From the NCBI GenBank assembly GCA_003477185.1, contig DMTJ01000105.1:1-13619 (forward strand): a DNA stretch of 13,619 nt. The letters run 5' to 3'. Shown one piece after another: positions 1 to 7,229 of the stretch. Both the position numbers and the translations under genes were made by a program. This DNA is from Lentisphaeria bacterium. GTDB taxonomy: Bacteria > Verrucomicrobiota > Lentisphaeria > JABSQK01 > UBA12247. Numbering within the stretch: position 1 is the stretch's first letter; the number at the start of each line of letters is the position of its first letter. A model generated the notes under the pieces. It searched no databases, was not told the DNA's origin, and worked only from the letters and a program-made list of their open reading frames with translations.

Positions 1-513
1 CTCGTGCAGGTGCACCAGGCCAAACTGCGCGGCTTTGCCGCGCGCTACCTCGATGACTCCAATGATGTGTATGACATCGTGCAGGATGCCTTTGTGGACG
101 CCTATCGCCATCTGGACCGCTTCGACCTGTCGCGACAGTTTGGGCCATGGCTGCGAGCGATCTGCAAAAATCGCATCCTGAATCTGTTTCGCTCACGCCG
201 GGTGCGGCGTGATGTGAACCTCACGATCATTGACGATGCGCTGGCGGATCAGGTGCAGTCCGAAGAGGCTGTGGATGAGAATTTTGTGGATCGCCTAGTG
301 GCCATGCGTCACTGCATCCAAAAGCTGCCGGATTCTCAGAAGGAGCTCATCGAGCTTCGCTACAATGTCAGGGTCAGCGTCAAGGATCTGGCGGAAACGA
401 TGAATGTGAGCGCAGCAGCTTTGTCTATGCAGCTGATGCGCATGCGCCATAGCATCAAGCGGTGCATGCAACTGCGCCTGTCATTGAAACCCAGTGAGGA
501 GACAGAGCCATGA
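1..513 (+). CDS. ECF-type RNA polymerase sigma factor (5' truncated)
   Basis: This is an extracytoplasmic-function sigma-70 family factor, which would direct RNA polymerase to a small regulon. The frame is open from the first base, and the first visible residues (LVQVHQAKLRGF) are already inside region 2. The true start therefore lies upstream, probably by some 10-15 codons; the GTG at 4 is not a convincing start. Region 2 spans about residues 1-65 and includes DIVQDAFVDAYRHLDRFD and the FGPWLRAICKNRILN segment, typical of the -10-binding helices. Region 4 spans about 100-155, with LPDSQKELIELRY and a helix-turn-helix around VKDLAETMNVSAAALSMQL. The stop overlaps the start of the FecR-like gene (ATGA at 510-513), so the two are probably translationally coupled as a regulator pair. 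ECF-FecR pairs of this style are common in Planctomycetes and Verrucomicrobia. The family is clear; the regulon is unknown. Confidence 0.93.
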   Translation, partial: LVQVHQAKLRGFAARYLDDSNDVYDIVQDAFVDAYRHLDRFDLSRQFGPWLRAICKNRILNLFRSRRVRRDVNLTIIDDALADQVQSEEAVDENFVDRLVAMRHCIQKLPDSQKELIELRYNVRVSVKDLAETMNVSAAALSMQLMRMRHSIKRCMQLRLSLKPSEETEP

Positions 514-1484
514 ACAGGGAAGAAATGTCTCGCTTCCTCGAGGAGTATCGCGATGGCGTCATCAATGAAGAGGACGCCCGCAAGGTTGCGAGCGCGATTC
601 GTGATGGTGGGGAGAATGCCGCCTGGGTCCTCGGGGAGCTTCAGTTTACGGGCTTTCTCTCCCAGGCACTTAATTCGATGGATGATGAGTCGTTCGCCCG
701 GAGCTTTATTGAGCGACTTGCCGCGGAGCGTTCGGCCAAGGATTTCAGCCGCGATGTCATTTCGGCGGCCACTGGTCAGCATCGAGCGGTAGGCCCACAG
801 GGAGAGCTTCCGTTCGGCTTGGCGAGCAATGCGCTGGAAAGTAAAGAGCAGCGCGAGGCTCGGGCAAAGCGCACCAAGAAATGGCAGTACATCGCCGCCA
901 CAGTCGGCCTGATCGGCATCGTCGTCGTCCTCGACCTTATTCCCAGTTCCGTCGATGACCGGATGGGAACGCTCAGCGAAATCACTACCGGCGTGTCACT
1001 GATCCGCCATAACAGAGAAGTCCTGCCGCACAAGAAGGACAAGCAAATCATACTGACGCGCGGTGACTTCATCATGCGCGGCGACGTGTTGCGCGTTCCC
1101 GCTGCGGACTCCGCACGAATTAGGATCTCCGAAAACAGCTGGATCAATCTCTACAACGGAGCAGCGGCGGTGTTCGCGCCCAACCTCCCCGGAGAGACGA
1201 GGGTTCGGGCAGAGGATCGCGAGAACCTGATACTATTGCTCACCGAAGGAATTCTGGAGGCTCTGCTGGAGCCCCGCAGCCAACCGGTGATACTGGCCAC
1301 CCCACACACCATCGCGGAGTCCAAAGAAGCCCGCTTCACGGTTACGGTCACAAGGTCCACCAGTGTGGTCTCGGTTGAATCTGGCCGGGTCGTAATCACC
1401 CGCCGCTCGGACGGCCAGAGTGCAATCCTGACCGCCGGAAAAACCACTTATGTCAGCGCCGGTGGGGCGCTGTTAGTCGAGTAG
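510..1484 (+). CDS. FecR-domain transmembrane regulator, putative anti-sigma partner
   Basis: This 324-residue protein is a probable membrane-anchored regulator of the sigma factor encoded just upstream. The N-terminal ~70 residues (MSRFLEEYRDGVINEEDARKV...) resemble the short helical cytoplasmic segment found in FecR-like proteins of PVC bacteria. A basic stretch (about 117-124, RAKRTKK) precedes one TM helix at about 125-143 (YIAATVGLIGIVVVLDL), giving an N-in topology. The periplasmic part (about 180-320) carries a FecR-like beta domain, with GDVLRV, then VILATPHTIAESKEARFTVTV, and SVESGRVVI followed by ILTAGKTTYV. The 4-bp overlap with the sigma gene supports a shared role. In such pairs FecR usually holds or modulates the sigma factor in response to an envelope signal. 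That role is family knowledge; the signal is not visible here. The gene does not show the TonB-receptor neighbour of classical fec systems. Confidence 0.85.
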   Translation: MNREEMSRFLEEYRDGVINEEDARKVASAIRDGGENAAWVLGELQFTGFLSQALNSMDDESFARSFIERLAAERSAKDFSRDVISAATGQHRAVGPQGELPFGLASNALESKEQREARAKRTKKWQYIAATVGLIGIVVVLDLIPSSVDDRMGTLSEITTGVSLIRHNREVLPHKKDKQIILTRGDFIMRGDVLRVPAADSARIRISENSWINLYNGAAAVFAPNLPGETRVRAEDRENLILLLTEGILEALLEPRSQPVILATPHTIAESKEARFTVTVTRSTSVVSVESGRVVITRRSDGQSAILTAGKTTYVSAGGALLVE

Positions 1485-1488
1485 GAGG
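1483..1488 (+). promoter_or_regulatory. Strong Shine-Dalgarno for panB
   Basis: A perfect AGGAGG lies 7 nt before the ATG of panB and overlaps the TAG stop of the FecR-like gene. It is the strongest ribosome binding site in the window; most other starts here rely on coupling. It fixes the panB start at 1496. Confidence 0.85.
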
Positions 1489-1495
1489 ACAAAAA

Positions 1496-2302
1496 ATGAC
1501 AAGTCCACACACACGGGTAAACGTAAACACGCTGCATCGCATGAAGGCCAAGGGCGAAAAAATCGCAATGCTGACCGCCTATGATTTTTACACGGCGCAG
1601 ATTTTTGACCAAGCAGGCATCGACATGTTGCTGGTCGGTGATACCCTGGGAATGGCCTTTGCCGGGCAGGAGGATACGCTGGGCGTGCGCCTGGAACAGA
1701 TGGTCTACCACTGCGAGATTGTCTCCCGGGCAGCACAGCGCGCAATGATCGTGGGTGACATGCCCTTTCTGAGTTACCAGGTCAGTGCCGAGAAAGCGGT
1801 CGAAAATGCCGGGGCCTTGATCCAAGACGGCCGCGTACAAGCGGTAAAACTCGAGGGCGGGCGCACCATGGTACCGGTGATCAAGCGCATTCTTCGTGCC
1901 GGCATTCCAGTCATGGGCCACGTCGGACTCACGCCACAATCTGTCCATCGCTTTGGCGGTTGGCGCCTGCAGGGCAAGACTGCGAACTCCGCAGACCTCG
2001 TCCTACATGCCGCCCTGGCACTGGAAGACGCGGGCTGTTTTGCCGTAGTCCTGGAAGCGATTCCAGCAGAACTGGCAGACCAGATCACTGAGAAACTCAC
2101 GATCCCCACAATTGGGATCGGTGCCGGGGTTGGCTGTGACGGACAAGTGCTGGTGACGCCCGACATGCTGGGGATCACGGATTTTCGCGCTCGCTTCATT
2201 AAACGCTATGCGAGTGTGAAGGACGTACTGAGTCAGGCGGCAGGCGACTATTTGAAGGAAGTGAAAGATGGAACCTTCCCCAGTTCCGAGAACGAGTACT
2301 GA
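1496..2302 (+). CDS. panB: 3-methyl-2-oxobutanoate hydroxymethyltransferase (ketopantoate hydroxymethyltransferase)
   Basis: PanB transfers a hydroxymethyl group from 5,10-methylene-tetrahydrofolate to 2-oxoisovalerate to make ketopantoate, the first committed step of pantothenate and CoA synthesis, in the cytoplasm. The 268-residue length is normal for the family, and the whole TIM-barrel is recognisable. It starts with KIAMLTAYDFYTAQIFDQAG. VGDTLGM holds D49 and GDMPF holds D88, the Mg-binding aspartates by family knowledge. VKLEGG (K118, E120) and HVGLTPQ are present. VVLEAIP (E187) corresponds to the catalytic glutamate of E. coli PanB. IGIGAG and the C-terminal VLVTPDMLG are also conserved. 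The start follows a perfect AGGAGG. It sits directly behind a sigma/FecR pair and before a DAHP synthase; panC and panD are not here, so pantothenate genes are scattered in this genome. The identification is very secure. Confidence 0.97.
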   Translation: MTSPHTRVNVNTLHRMKAKGEKIAMLTAYDFYTAQIFDQAGIDMLLVGDTLGMAFAGQEDTLGVRLEQMVYHCEIVSRAAQRAMIVGDMPFLSYQVSAEKAVENAGALIQDGRVQAVKLEGGRTMVPVIKRILRAGIPVMGHVGLTPQSVHRFGGWRLQGKTANSADLVLHAALALEDAGCFAVVLEAIPAELADQITEKLTIPTIGIGAGVGCDGQVLVTPDMLGITDFRARFIKRYASVKDVLSQAAGDYLKEVKDGTFPSSENEY

Positions 2303-2350
2303 ACCGCGCGCGACTTTGTATAGTGGCGTCCTTTTTCCCGGGACCACAGC

Positions 2351-3391
2351 ATGACACCGACTCACGACTTGAATATACTTGGAACTGACGCTCTGATTTC
2401 CCCGAGAGAATTATCAGAAACGATGCCAATCTCGCCGGAAGCAGCAGAATGCGTATTGGCAGCACGGGCGGATGTGCGCTCTATCCTTCGTGGCGAAGAT
2501 TCCCGCCTGCTAGTGGTCGTTGGGCCTTGCTCGATTCACGACTCGGATGCGGCGTTAGAGTATGCCCAACGTCTAGCCATCGTAGCTAGTGAGGTCTCAG
2601 ACACCATGTTAGTGACCATGCGCGTCTACTTCGAAAAGCCGCGCACGACGGTCGGCTGGAAAGGCCTGATCAACGATCCGCATCTAGATGATTCCTTCGA
2701 TATGAACGGTGGCCTGCGCCTGGCTCGAGAGCTGTTGTTGCAGATCGTGGCTCTAGGGTTGCCGGCCGCGACCGAGATGCTTGACCCGATTACCCCACAG
2801 TACATCTCCGATCTCGTGGCACTGGCGGCTATTGGTGCGCGCACCACTGAGTCGCCGACCCATCGCCAGATGGCCAGTGGCCTCTCGATGCCAGTGGGCT
2901 ACAAGAATAGCACCGGTGGCGACCTCAAGACCGCCACAGACGCCATGCTAGCCGCGCGCGCACCACACAGTTTTCTGGGCATTGATTACGACGGCAGAAC
3001 CTGCATCGTCAACACCAGAGGGAACGACGACGGCTTCCTCATTCTTCGCGGCGGCACAGACGGCCCTAACTATGACGCGGCCAGCGTTGCCAACGCCGAC
3101 AAAGCGCTAGCTGGCACCGGACTCAGCCCACACATGATGGTCGACTGCAGCCACGCCAACTCGGACAAGGATCATCGCCGGCAGCGATTGGTCTGGGATA
3201 ACGTCCTGGCCCAGAAACTTGGCGGCACCAGAAGCGTGGTTGGTATGATGGTGGAGAGTAACCTCCAAGCAGGAAACCAGAAGGTCAGTGAGACGATGCA
3301 ATACGGGGTCTCGATCACCGATGCCTGTATCAACTGGCCAGAGACCGAAGACTTGCTGCGCGAAAGCCACGCCACGCTGAAAAATGCCTGA
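2351..3391 (+). CDS. aroG: 3-deoxy-7-phosphoheptulonate synthase, class I (AroF/G/H type)
   Basis: DAHP synthase condenses phosphoenolpyruvate with erythrose 4-phosphate, the first step of the shikimate pathway to aromatic amino acids. The 346-residue protein matches the short E. coli-type class I enzymes along its length. [12 protein letters not shown] contains the metal-binding Cys (C60). [21 protein letters not shown] is the PEP-binding loop region. [19 protein letters not shown] forms the substrate core, [10 protein letters not shown] carries the metal-ligand His, MMVESN the ligand Glu and SITDACI the ligand Asp. The Pro of DPITPQY and the Ser of ASGLS, positions tied to feedback inhibition in E. 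coli AroG, are retained, so aromatic amino acid control is plausible. Which isozyme specificity (Phe, Tyr or Trp) applies cannot be decided from this. There is only a weak ribosome binding site (GGGA). The 3' end overlaps the rubredoxin gene by 8 bp. Confidence 0.96.
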   Translation: MTPTHDLNILGTDALISPRELSETMPISPEAAECVLAARADVRSILRGEDSRLLVVVGPCSIHDSDAALEYAQRLAIVASEVSDTMLVTMRVYFEKPRTTVGWKGLINDPHLDDSFDMNGGLRLARELLLQIVALGLPAATEMLDPITPQYISDLVALAAIGARTTESPTHRQMASGLSMPVGYKNSTGGDLKTATDAMLAARAPHSFLGIDYDGRTCIVNTRGNDDGFLILRGGTDGPNYDAASVANADKALAGTGLSPHMMVDCSHANSDKDHRRQRLVWDNVLAQKLGGTRSVVGMMVESNLQAGNQKVSETMQYGVSITDACINWPETEDLLRESHATLKNA

Positions 3392-3557
3392 CGACGAGTT
3401 CGAACTCTACATCTGTATCCCCTGCGGCTACGTCTATGACCCGTCGCTAGGTGACCTCACCCAGGCCGTAGAGCCAGGAGTCCGGTTTGCGGACCTCGCA
3501 GACGACTGGTGGTGCCCCGGCTGCGGCGTGGACAAGACCCAGTTTGCCCTGCTATAG
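3384..3557 (+). CDS. Rubredoxin
   Basis: This small gene encodes 57 residues and overlaps the end of the DAHP synthase gene by 8 bp in another frame. The product has the complete rubredoxin pattern: [12 protein letters not shown] with the first Cys pair (C11, C14), then GD at 23-24, [18 protein letters not shown] with the second pair (C44, C47), and a final K-T-Q-F. The four cysteines bind a single iron, making a soluble one-electron carrier. Known roles in the family include electron donation to superoxide reductase, oxygen reductases and other redox enzymes. No partner oxidoreductase is visible nearby, so its use here is unknown. The ATG at 3384 has no good Shine-Dalgarno, and translational coupling to the upstream gene is likely. 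The acidic composition fits the family. The identification is secure despite the short length. Confidence 0.95.
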   Translation: MPDDEFELYICIPCGYVYDPSLGDLTQAVEPGVRFADLADDWWCPGCGVDKTQFALL

Positions 3558-3606
3558 CTGTTGATGTGCCACACGCATCTGCGAAATTCTCCCAAAGGAA
3601 CCGCCT

Positions 3607-5373
3607 ATGTCTACGCTGCCGACTTGGAATCTTGACGATCTCTATACCTCGCCGACCGACCCGAAACTCTCGGAAGACCTGAGCCAGCTGTCAGTAGAAG
3701 CCGATGATTTCGCGGCGCAGTGGCGCGGAAAGCTAGGCCAGGATGCCGCGACTCTGCGCGCTGCGCTGGATCACTACGAGGCTTTTCAAAGAAAAGCTGC
3801 GAAGCCATCCTGCTACGCCAGCCTGCTGTTCTCGACGGACTTGAATGATCCGGAGCGCGGTGCCCTGCTGCAGAGCGTCCGCGAGGCGATCACAGCCCTG
3901 TCGGGCAAACTGGTCTTTTTTGACCTGGAACTGGCCGAACTCCCTGAGGAGCGACTCACGGAGCTGATGGCAGACGACCAGCTTGCGCCATACGGGCACT
4001 ATCTAAAGACCGTGGTCGCCCAGGCAAAATACAATCTGAGCGAGCCTGAAGAGAAGATTCTGGTTGCGACCAGCCCCGTGCGTGGATCGGCTTTTGGCCG
4101 GCTGTTCTCAGAGATTCATAGCCGCGCCGTCTATCGCATGTCTGTGGATGGCGAAGAGCAGACGCTGACGCAAAGCGAGATTCTGGCCAAGGTGTACTCG
4201 AGCGATCGAGCCGAACGTGCCGCTGCAGCCGCTGCCGTCACGACCACCCTGAAGGAGCATGCTCACCCGCTTACGTTCATCTACAATACGCTGCTGAACG
4301 AACGTCAGATCACCGACAGGCTACGCGGTATCGAACGCCCAGAGGGTGGTCGCCACCTGGCAAACGAGCTGTCCTACGAAGTCGTGGATACGATGTCTTC
4401 CGTGTGCGTAAAACACTACCCGATGGTAGCACGCTATTACGAGCTGAAGCGTCGTCTCCTGGGCCTGGAAGAACTTACCCATGTGGACCGTTACGCCCCG
4501 ATCGCCGACAGTCGCAAAGAGATCGCCTACGAAGATGCAAAGCAGCTGGTCTGTGACTCATTCCTGGCCTTCTCCCCGGAGATGCACGAGCTGGTGTTGC
4601 CGTTCTTCGAGCAGGACTGGATTGATGCCGAATTGAAGCCCGGCAAGCAGGGCGGCGCCTTCTGTGCCGGCGTGACACCTGATCTGCATCCCTATATCCT
4701 AATGAACTACACCGGCAAGCCGCGCGACGTCACCACGCTGGCGCACGAACTGGGGCATGGCATTCATGACCGCTTGGCAGCGGGCAACCACATGCTGGAC
4801 TATTACCCCGTCCTCCCGCTTGCGGAGACCGCAAGCACATTCGCCGAGATGCTGGTCTTTGAGCAGTTGAAGCAGAGTCTCACCGACCCAGCTGAGCGCC
4901 GCGCGCTGCTGTGCGGGAAACTCGAGGATAGCTTCGCCACCATATTCCGACAGGTCGCCATGTTTCGTTTCGAGCAGCAGGCGCACGCACTGCGACGCGA
5001 GCAGGGTGAGCAAACGACCGAGGCGTATAACGCACTCTGGCAGAGCTGTATGCAGGAAATGTTCGGGGACAGCGTTAAGCTTGGCGACGAGCATGCCTGG
5101 TGGTGGCTCTATATTCCGCACATCTATCGCTCCCCGTTCTACGTCTATGCCTATGCTTTTGGGGAGTTGCTGGTCCTATCACTCTACGCCCGTTACAAGG
5201 AGCAAGGTGCCTCATTTATCCCGTCTTTCTTCGAGCTTCTCGCGGCGGGCGGCAGCGAAAAACCAGAAGATCTTCTAAAACGACTGGATATTGACGTTTC
5301 CGACAAAACCTTCTGGGCGGGTGGTTGCTCTGTTCTTGCGGCGACGTTAGAGGAACTAGAAGCATTGTGCTGA
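3607..5373 (+). CDS. pepF: M3 family oligoendopeptidase (PepF type)
   Basis: This 588-residue protein is a zinc metallopeptidase of family M3 that cleaves short peptides, normally in the cytoplasm. No signal peptide or TM segment is seen. The N-terminus (STLPTWNLDDLYTSPTDP) is typical of oligoendopeptidase F. A helical N-terminal M3 domain spans about residues 100-180 and the catalytic domain about 190-575. The zinc site is TLAHELGHGIHD, with H380, E381 and H384, followed by LAETASTFAEM in which E407 is the likely third ligand. The C-terminal PHIYRSPFYVYAYAFGELL is the conserved substrate-side segment. The ATG at 3607 follows AAAGGA with suitable spacing. It is 3 nt from the next gene, so the two are probably co-transcribed. 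With an N-terminal amidase and a peptide permease downstream, it fits a peptide-handling context. The family is certain; the exact substrate is not known. Confidence 0.95.
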   Translation: MSTLPTWNLDDLYTSPTDPKLSEDLSQLSVEADDFAAQWRGKLGQDAATLRAALDHYEAFQRKAAKPSCYASLLFSTDLNDPERGALLQSVREAITALSGKLVFFDLELAELPEERLTELMADDQLAPYGHYLKTVVAQAKYNLSEPEEKILVATSPVRGSAFGRLFSEIHSRAVYRMSVDGEEQTLTQSEILAKVYSSDRAERAAAAAAVTTTLKEHAHPLTFIYNTLLNERQITDRLRGIERPEGGRHLANELSYEVVDTMSSVCVKHYPMVARYYELKRRLLGLEELTHVDRYAPIADSRKEIAYEDAKQLVCDSFLAFSPEMHELVLPFFEQDWIDAELKPGKQGGAFCAGVTPDLHPYILMNYTGKPRDVTTLAHELGHGIHDRLAAGNHMLDYYPVLPLAETASTFAEMLVFEQLKQSLTDPAERRALLCGKLEDSFATIFRQVAMFRFEQQAHALRREQGEQTTEAYNALWQSCMQEMFGDSVKLGDEHAWWWLYIPHIYRSPFYVYAYAFGELLVLSLYARYKEQGASFIPSFFELLAAGGSEKPEDLLKRLDIDVSDKTFWAGGCSVLAATLEELEALC

Positions 5374-5376
5374 CTT

Positions 5377-6510
5377 ATGAATTGCCCAAGTTGCCAATCT
5401 CTAATTGCTCTCAAACAGGTAGTATGCCTAAATTGTGGCTACAATACCGCAACTGGTGCCGTACCTGCGCCCCAGCAGGATGCGGTACCAGATTGGAAAG
5501 CAAAACAGGAGTCGATGCGCGCGAAAACCAGACGCCAAATCCAGATCGCCGGTCTGATTGTCGTTGTCGTTGGCGTACTTGGCGGCTTCCTGACCGTCTC
5601 CTCCTATAAAGGGATACAGGCCCCCAATCAGGCCGAGCACTACCTGACGATCGAGACCCAGCAACTCAGCCCTCTCGCCGTCAAGGTCTTCACAGAGAAT
5701 CTCAGCAATCGCATCACGATTCTGAATTCGCTTTACTACGAAGAGAAGTACGCCGAGGCGGACAAGGAAATCGCCACAATCATGCAGCTGTTCGCACGCC
5801 TCAAGAAGGATGGCTATGAGGCAGCTGAGGCCCATGGCTACCCGACGGTCAGGCTGTGGCTCGAGGCCGAGGAGCACCGCATGAAGCAAGCTCTCACAAA
5901 GCGTTACGACGAACTGGTCAAGCCCTTGGCCGACTACAAGACCCATGACCGGAAGGATATCGATTCTTTCATATCTAGTGTGGGTCGGCACTGGGAGATG
6001 CAGCAGCGTTTTGAACGCGACTCGCCCCGCATCGACCGGTCAAGGGCAAAACATGTCAGCGGGCATTTTCGCCTGGCCTACGAAGGGGAGGAGTCTCCCT
6101 GTTTCGGAGCGGGCAGCAAAGATCAGACGCGCAGAACGATCATGGAGCCGCTCGAACGGAACATCGGAAAACTGGCTGCGCTTCCTAGATTGCGCCACCT
6201 TCCCTTCGGCCCGATAGAAGAACGGGCAACGTCAGTGTCACTCATTGTTACGCTACGAATGGTCGATGCCGAGAACTCAAAGCTCTCTTGTCGATTCCAC
6301 AGCCATATCCATGAGAAGACGAATTGGCCCGGCAAGTATCGGAACGGGTGGAATGCAAAATGGGTAGGTTATGCCTCTGACTTCAAGAAAAACGAAGACG
6401 GCGAGCGCAGCGCCTTCGGCTGGACTGGTGGAGACGAGGTCTACCATCACAAAACCTCTCTGATGACAGAGGAACTAGAAAAAGCGTTTCCCCATTTCGT
6501 GGCATACTGA
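5377..6510 (+). CDS. Hypothetical zinc-ribbon, single-TM protein
   Basis: I do not recognise the full-length 377-residue protein. The N-terminus is a four-cysteine zinc ribbon (MNCPSCQ...VVCLNCGYNT, Cys 3, 6, 17, 20). A charged linker follows (about 38-55, basic just before the membrane) and then one TM helix at about 56-75 (QIAGLIVVVVGVLGGFLTVS). By the positive-inside rule the zinc ribbon is cytoplasmic and the remaining 300 residues lie outside. The first part of that region (about 85-200) looks helical and charged. The last part (about 205-375) is mixed and ends with a Trp/Gly/His-rich stretch (WPGKYRNGWNAKWVGYASDF). The start lies 3 nt after the pepF stop without a Shine-Dalgarno, which suggests coupling. 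The 3' end overlaps the open part of the NTAQ1-like frame (6479-6510), so it may be translationally linked to that gene. The function is unknown. Confidence 0.8.
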   Translation: MNCPSCQSLIALKQVVCLNCGYNTATGAVPAPQQDAVPDWKAKQESMRAKTRRQIQIAGLIVVVVGVLGGFLTVSSYKGIQAPNQAEHYLTIETQQLSPLAVKVFTENLSNRITILNSLYYEEKYAEADKEIATIMQLFARLKKDGYEAAEAHGYPTVRLWLEAEEHRMKQALTKRYDELVKPLADYKTHDRKDIDSFISSVGRHWEMQQRFERDSPRIDRSRAKHVSGHFRLAYEGEESPCFGAGSKDQTRRTIMEPLERNIGKLAALPRLRHLPFGPIEERATSVSLIVTLRMVDAENSKLSCRFHSHIHEKTNWPGKYRNGWNAKWVGYASDFKKNEDGERSAFGWTGGDEVYHHKTSLMTEELEKAFPHFVAY

Positions 6511-6511
6511 A

Positions 6512-7054
6512 ATAGCCGAGGCCCTCGCGGCCGCCCCCTACGCAGCAAGCTACTGCGAGGAGAATGCCTGGCACCAGTTGTCTCGACTGCCCGACGCATC
6601 GTATTGGGCGGTGATCGTCAGCAACACCGGTCGTTGTATCCCCTATTTTGCACAGCGCAGCGCAGCCGTCGGTGATCCGGTTTTCTGGGACTACCACGTC
6701 TGGCTCCTGGCTGAGCACGAGGACGAGCTTTATGCGTTGGATCTGGACAGTCGGTTGCCCACGCCAACGCCGCTGACGCTGTATCTGGACGCCAGCTTTC
6801 CGGAGTATCCAACCTGGCCAAAAGCGTACTGGCCGTGGTTCCGTCCCATCCGGCGTGATCAGTATCTCGCGGAGTTCGCAAGTGACAGGCGCCACATGCG
6901 TGATGGCGAGCGCTGGCACGCCCCTCCCCCACCTTGGCCCTGCATCGGCAACGGACATATCCTCGATGCCTGGCGAGAAATCCCAGGCGTTGCGCTCCCT
7001 GGCAAGGTCCTCACGGTGGACGAATTGATCGAATATCTAACAGCCAGCAGGTAA
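6512..7054 (+). CDS. NTAQ1: Protein N-terminal glutamine amidohydrolase homologue (NTAQ1-like), start codon uncertain
   Basis: NTAQ1 enzymes deamidate an N-terminal glutamine of a protein or peptide to glutamate, the first step of a glutamine N-degron in eukaryotes. The match is strong. YAASYCEENAW aligns with human YSSCYCEENIW. FWDYHVWLL, YALDLDSRLP, FASDRRHMRDG and PPPPWPCI are all present in the same order. Counting from codon 6512, the triad is C15, H62 and D77, matching human C28, H81 and D97. The frame is open from 6479, but no ATG, GTG, TTG or CTG lies upstream of the catalytic Cys codon (6554). I give 6512 (ATA, 1 nt after the upstream TGA) as the most sensible N-terminus; ATT 6494 is an alternative. 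The first normal start, TTG 6578, would remove the cysteine. The last codons lie in an inverted repeat. The family is secure; the start and expression are not. Confidence 0.85.
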   Translation: MAEALAAAPYAASYCEENAWHQLSRLPDASYWAVIVSNTGRCIPYFAQRSAAVGDPVFWDYHVWLLAEHEDELYALDLDSRLPTPTPLTLYLDASFPEYPTWPKAYWPWFRPIRRDQYLAEFASDRRHMRDGERWHAPPPPWPCIGNGHILDAWREIPGVALPGKVLTVDELIEYLTASR

Positions 7055-7145
7055 TTTCGAATGTCCAAGGAAAGACGAACCACACGGAAGTCGCAATCTT
7101 GATTCCAATGTTAACTGGAAATTCCATGTTGGCTGTTGGATATTC
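7031..7145. repeat. Imperfect inverted repeat, 28-nt arms
   Basis: The left arm at 7031-7058 and the right arm at 7118-7145 are reverse complements at 24 of 28 positions, with a 59-nt loop between them. The core TGGCTGTT (right arm) and AACAGCCA (left arm), and the outer GATATTC/GAATATC, match exactly. The left arm contains the last codons and the TAA stop of the NTAQ1-like gene. No T-run follows the right arm, so it is not a classical terminator. It could be an RNA structure that sets the transcript end or stability before yejB, or a degenerate dispersed element. Only copies elsewhere in the genome would tell. Confidence 0.6.
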
Positions 7146-7229
7146 AATGACTCCGAGGTCTGGCTCGCAGTTTTTATATGGAATAGTAGGGTTCCGCTCT
7201 TCCTGCCCCGCCAACCGTCACGGCACCGC
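7055..7229. other. AT-richer spacer before yejB
   Basis: These 175 bases separate the NTAQ1-like gene from yejB. Apart from the inverted repeat, they hold an AT-rich stretch (TTTTTATATGGAATAGTAGG, 7171-7190) that could contain a promoter for the permease genes. I see no -35 box at good spacing, so I do not call one. Short frames here do not look coding. The composition is less GC-rich than the surrounding genes. Confidence 0.5.

Noticed and set aside
2319..2324. TATAGT as a -10 box for the DAHP synthase gene
   Set aside because: There is no recognisable -35 box at 16-18 bp upstream, so it is too weak to call as a promoter.
6578..7054. TTG at 6578 as the start of the NTAQ1-like gene
   Set aside because: It would remove the conserved YCEENAW block and the catalytic cysteine, which are clearly encoded just upstream in the same frame.
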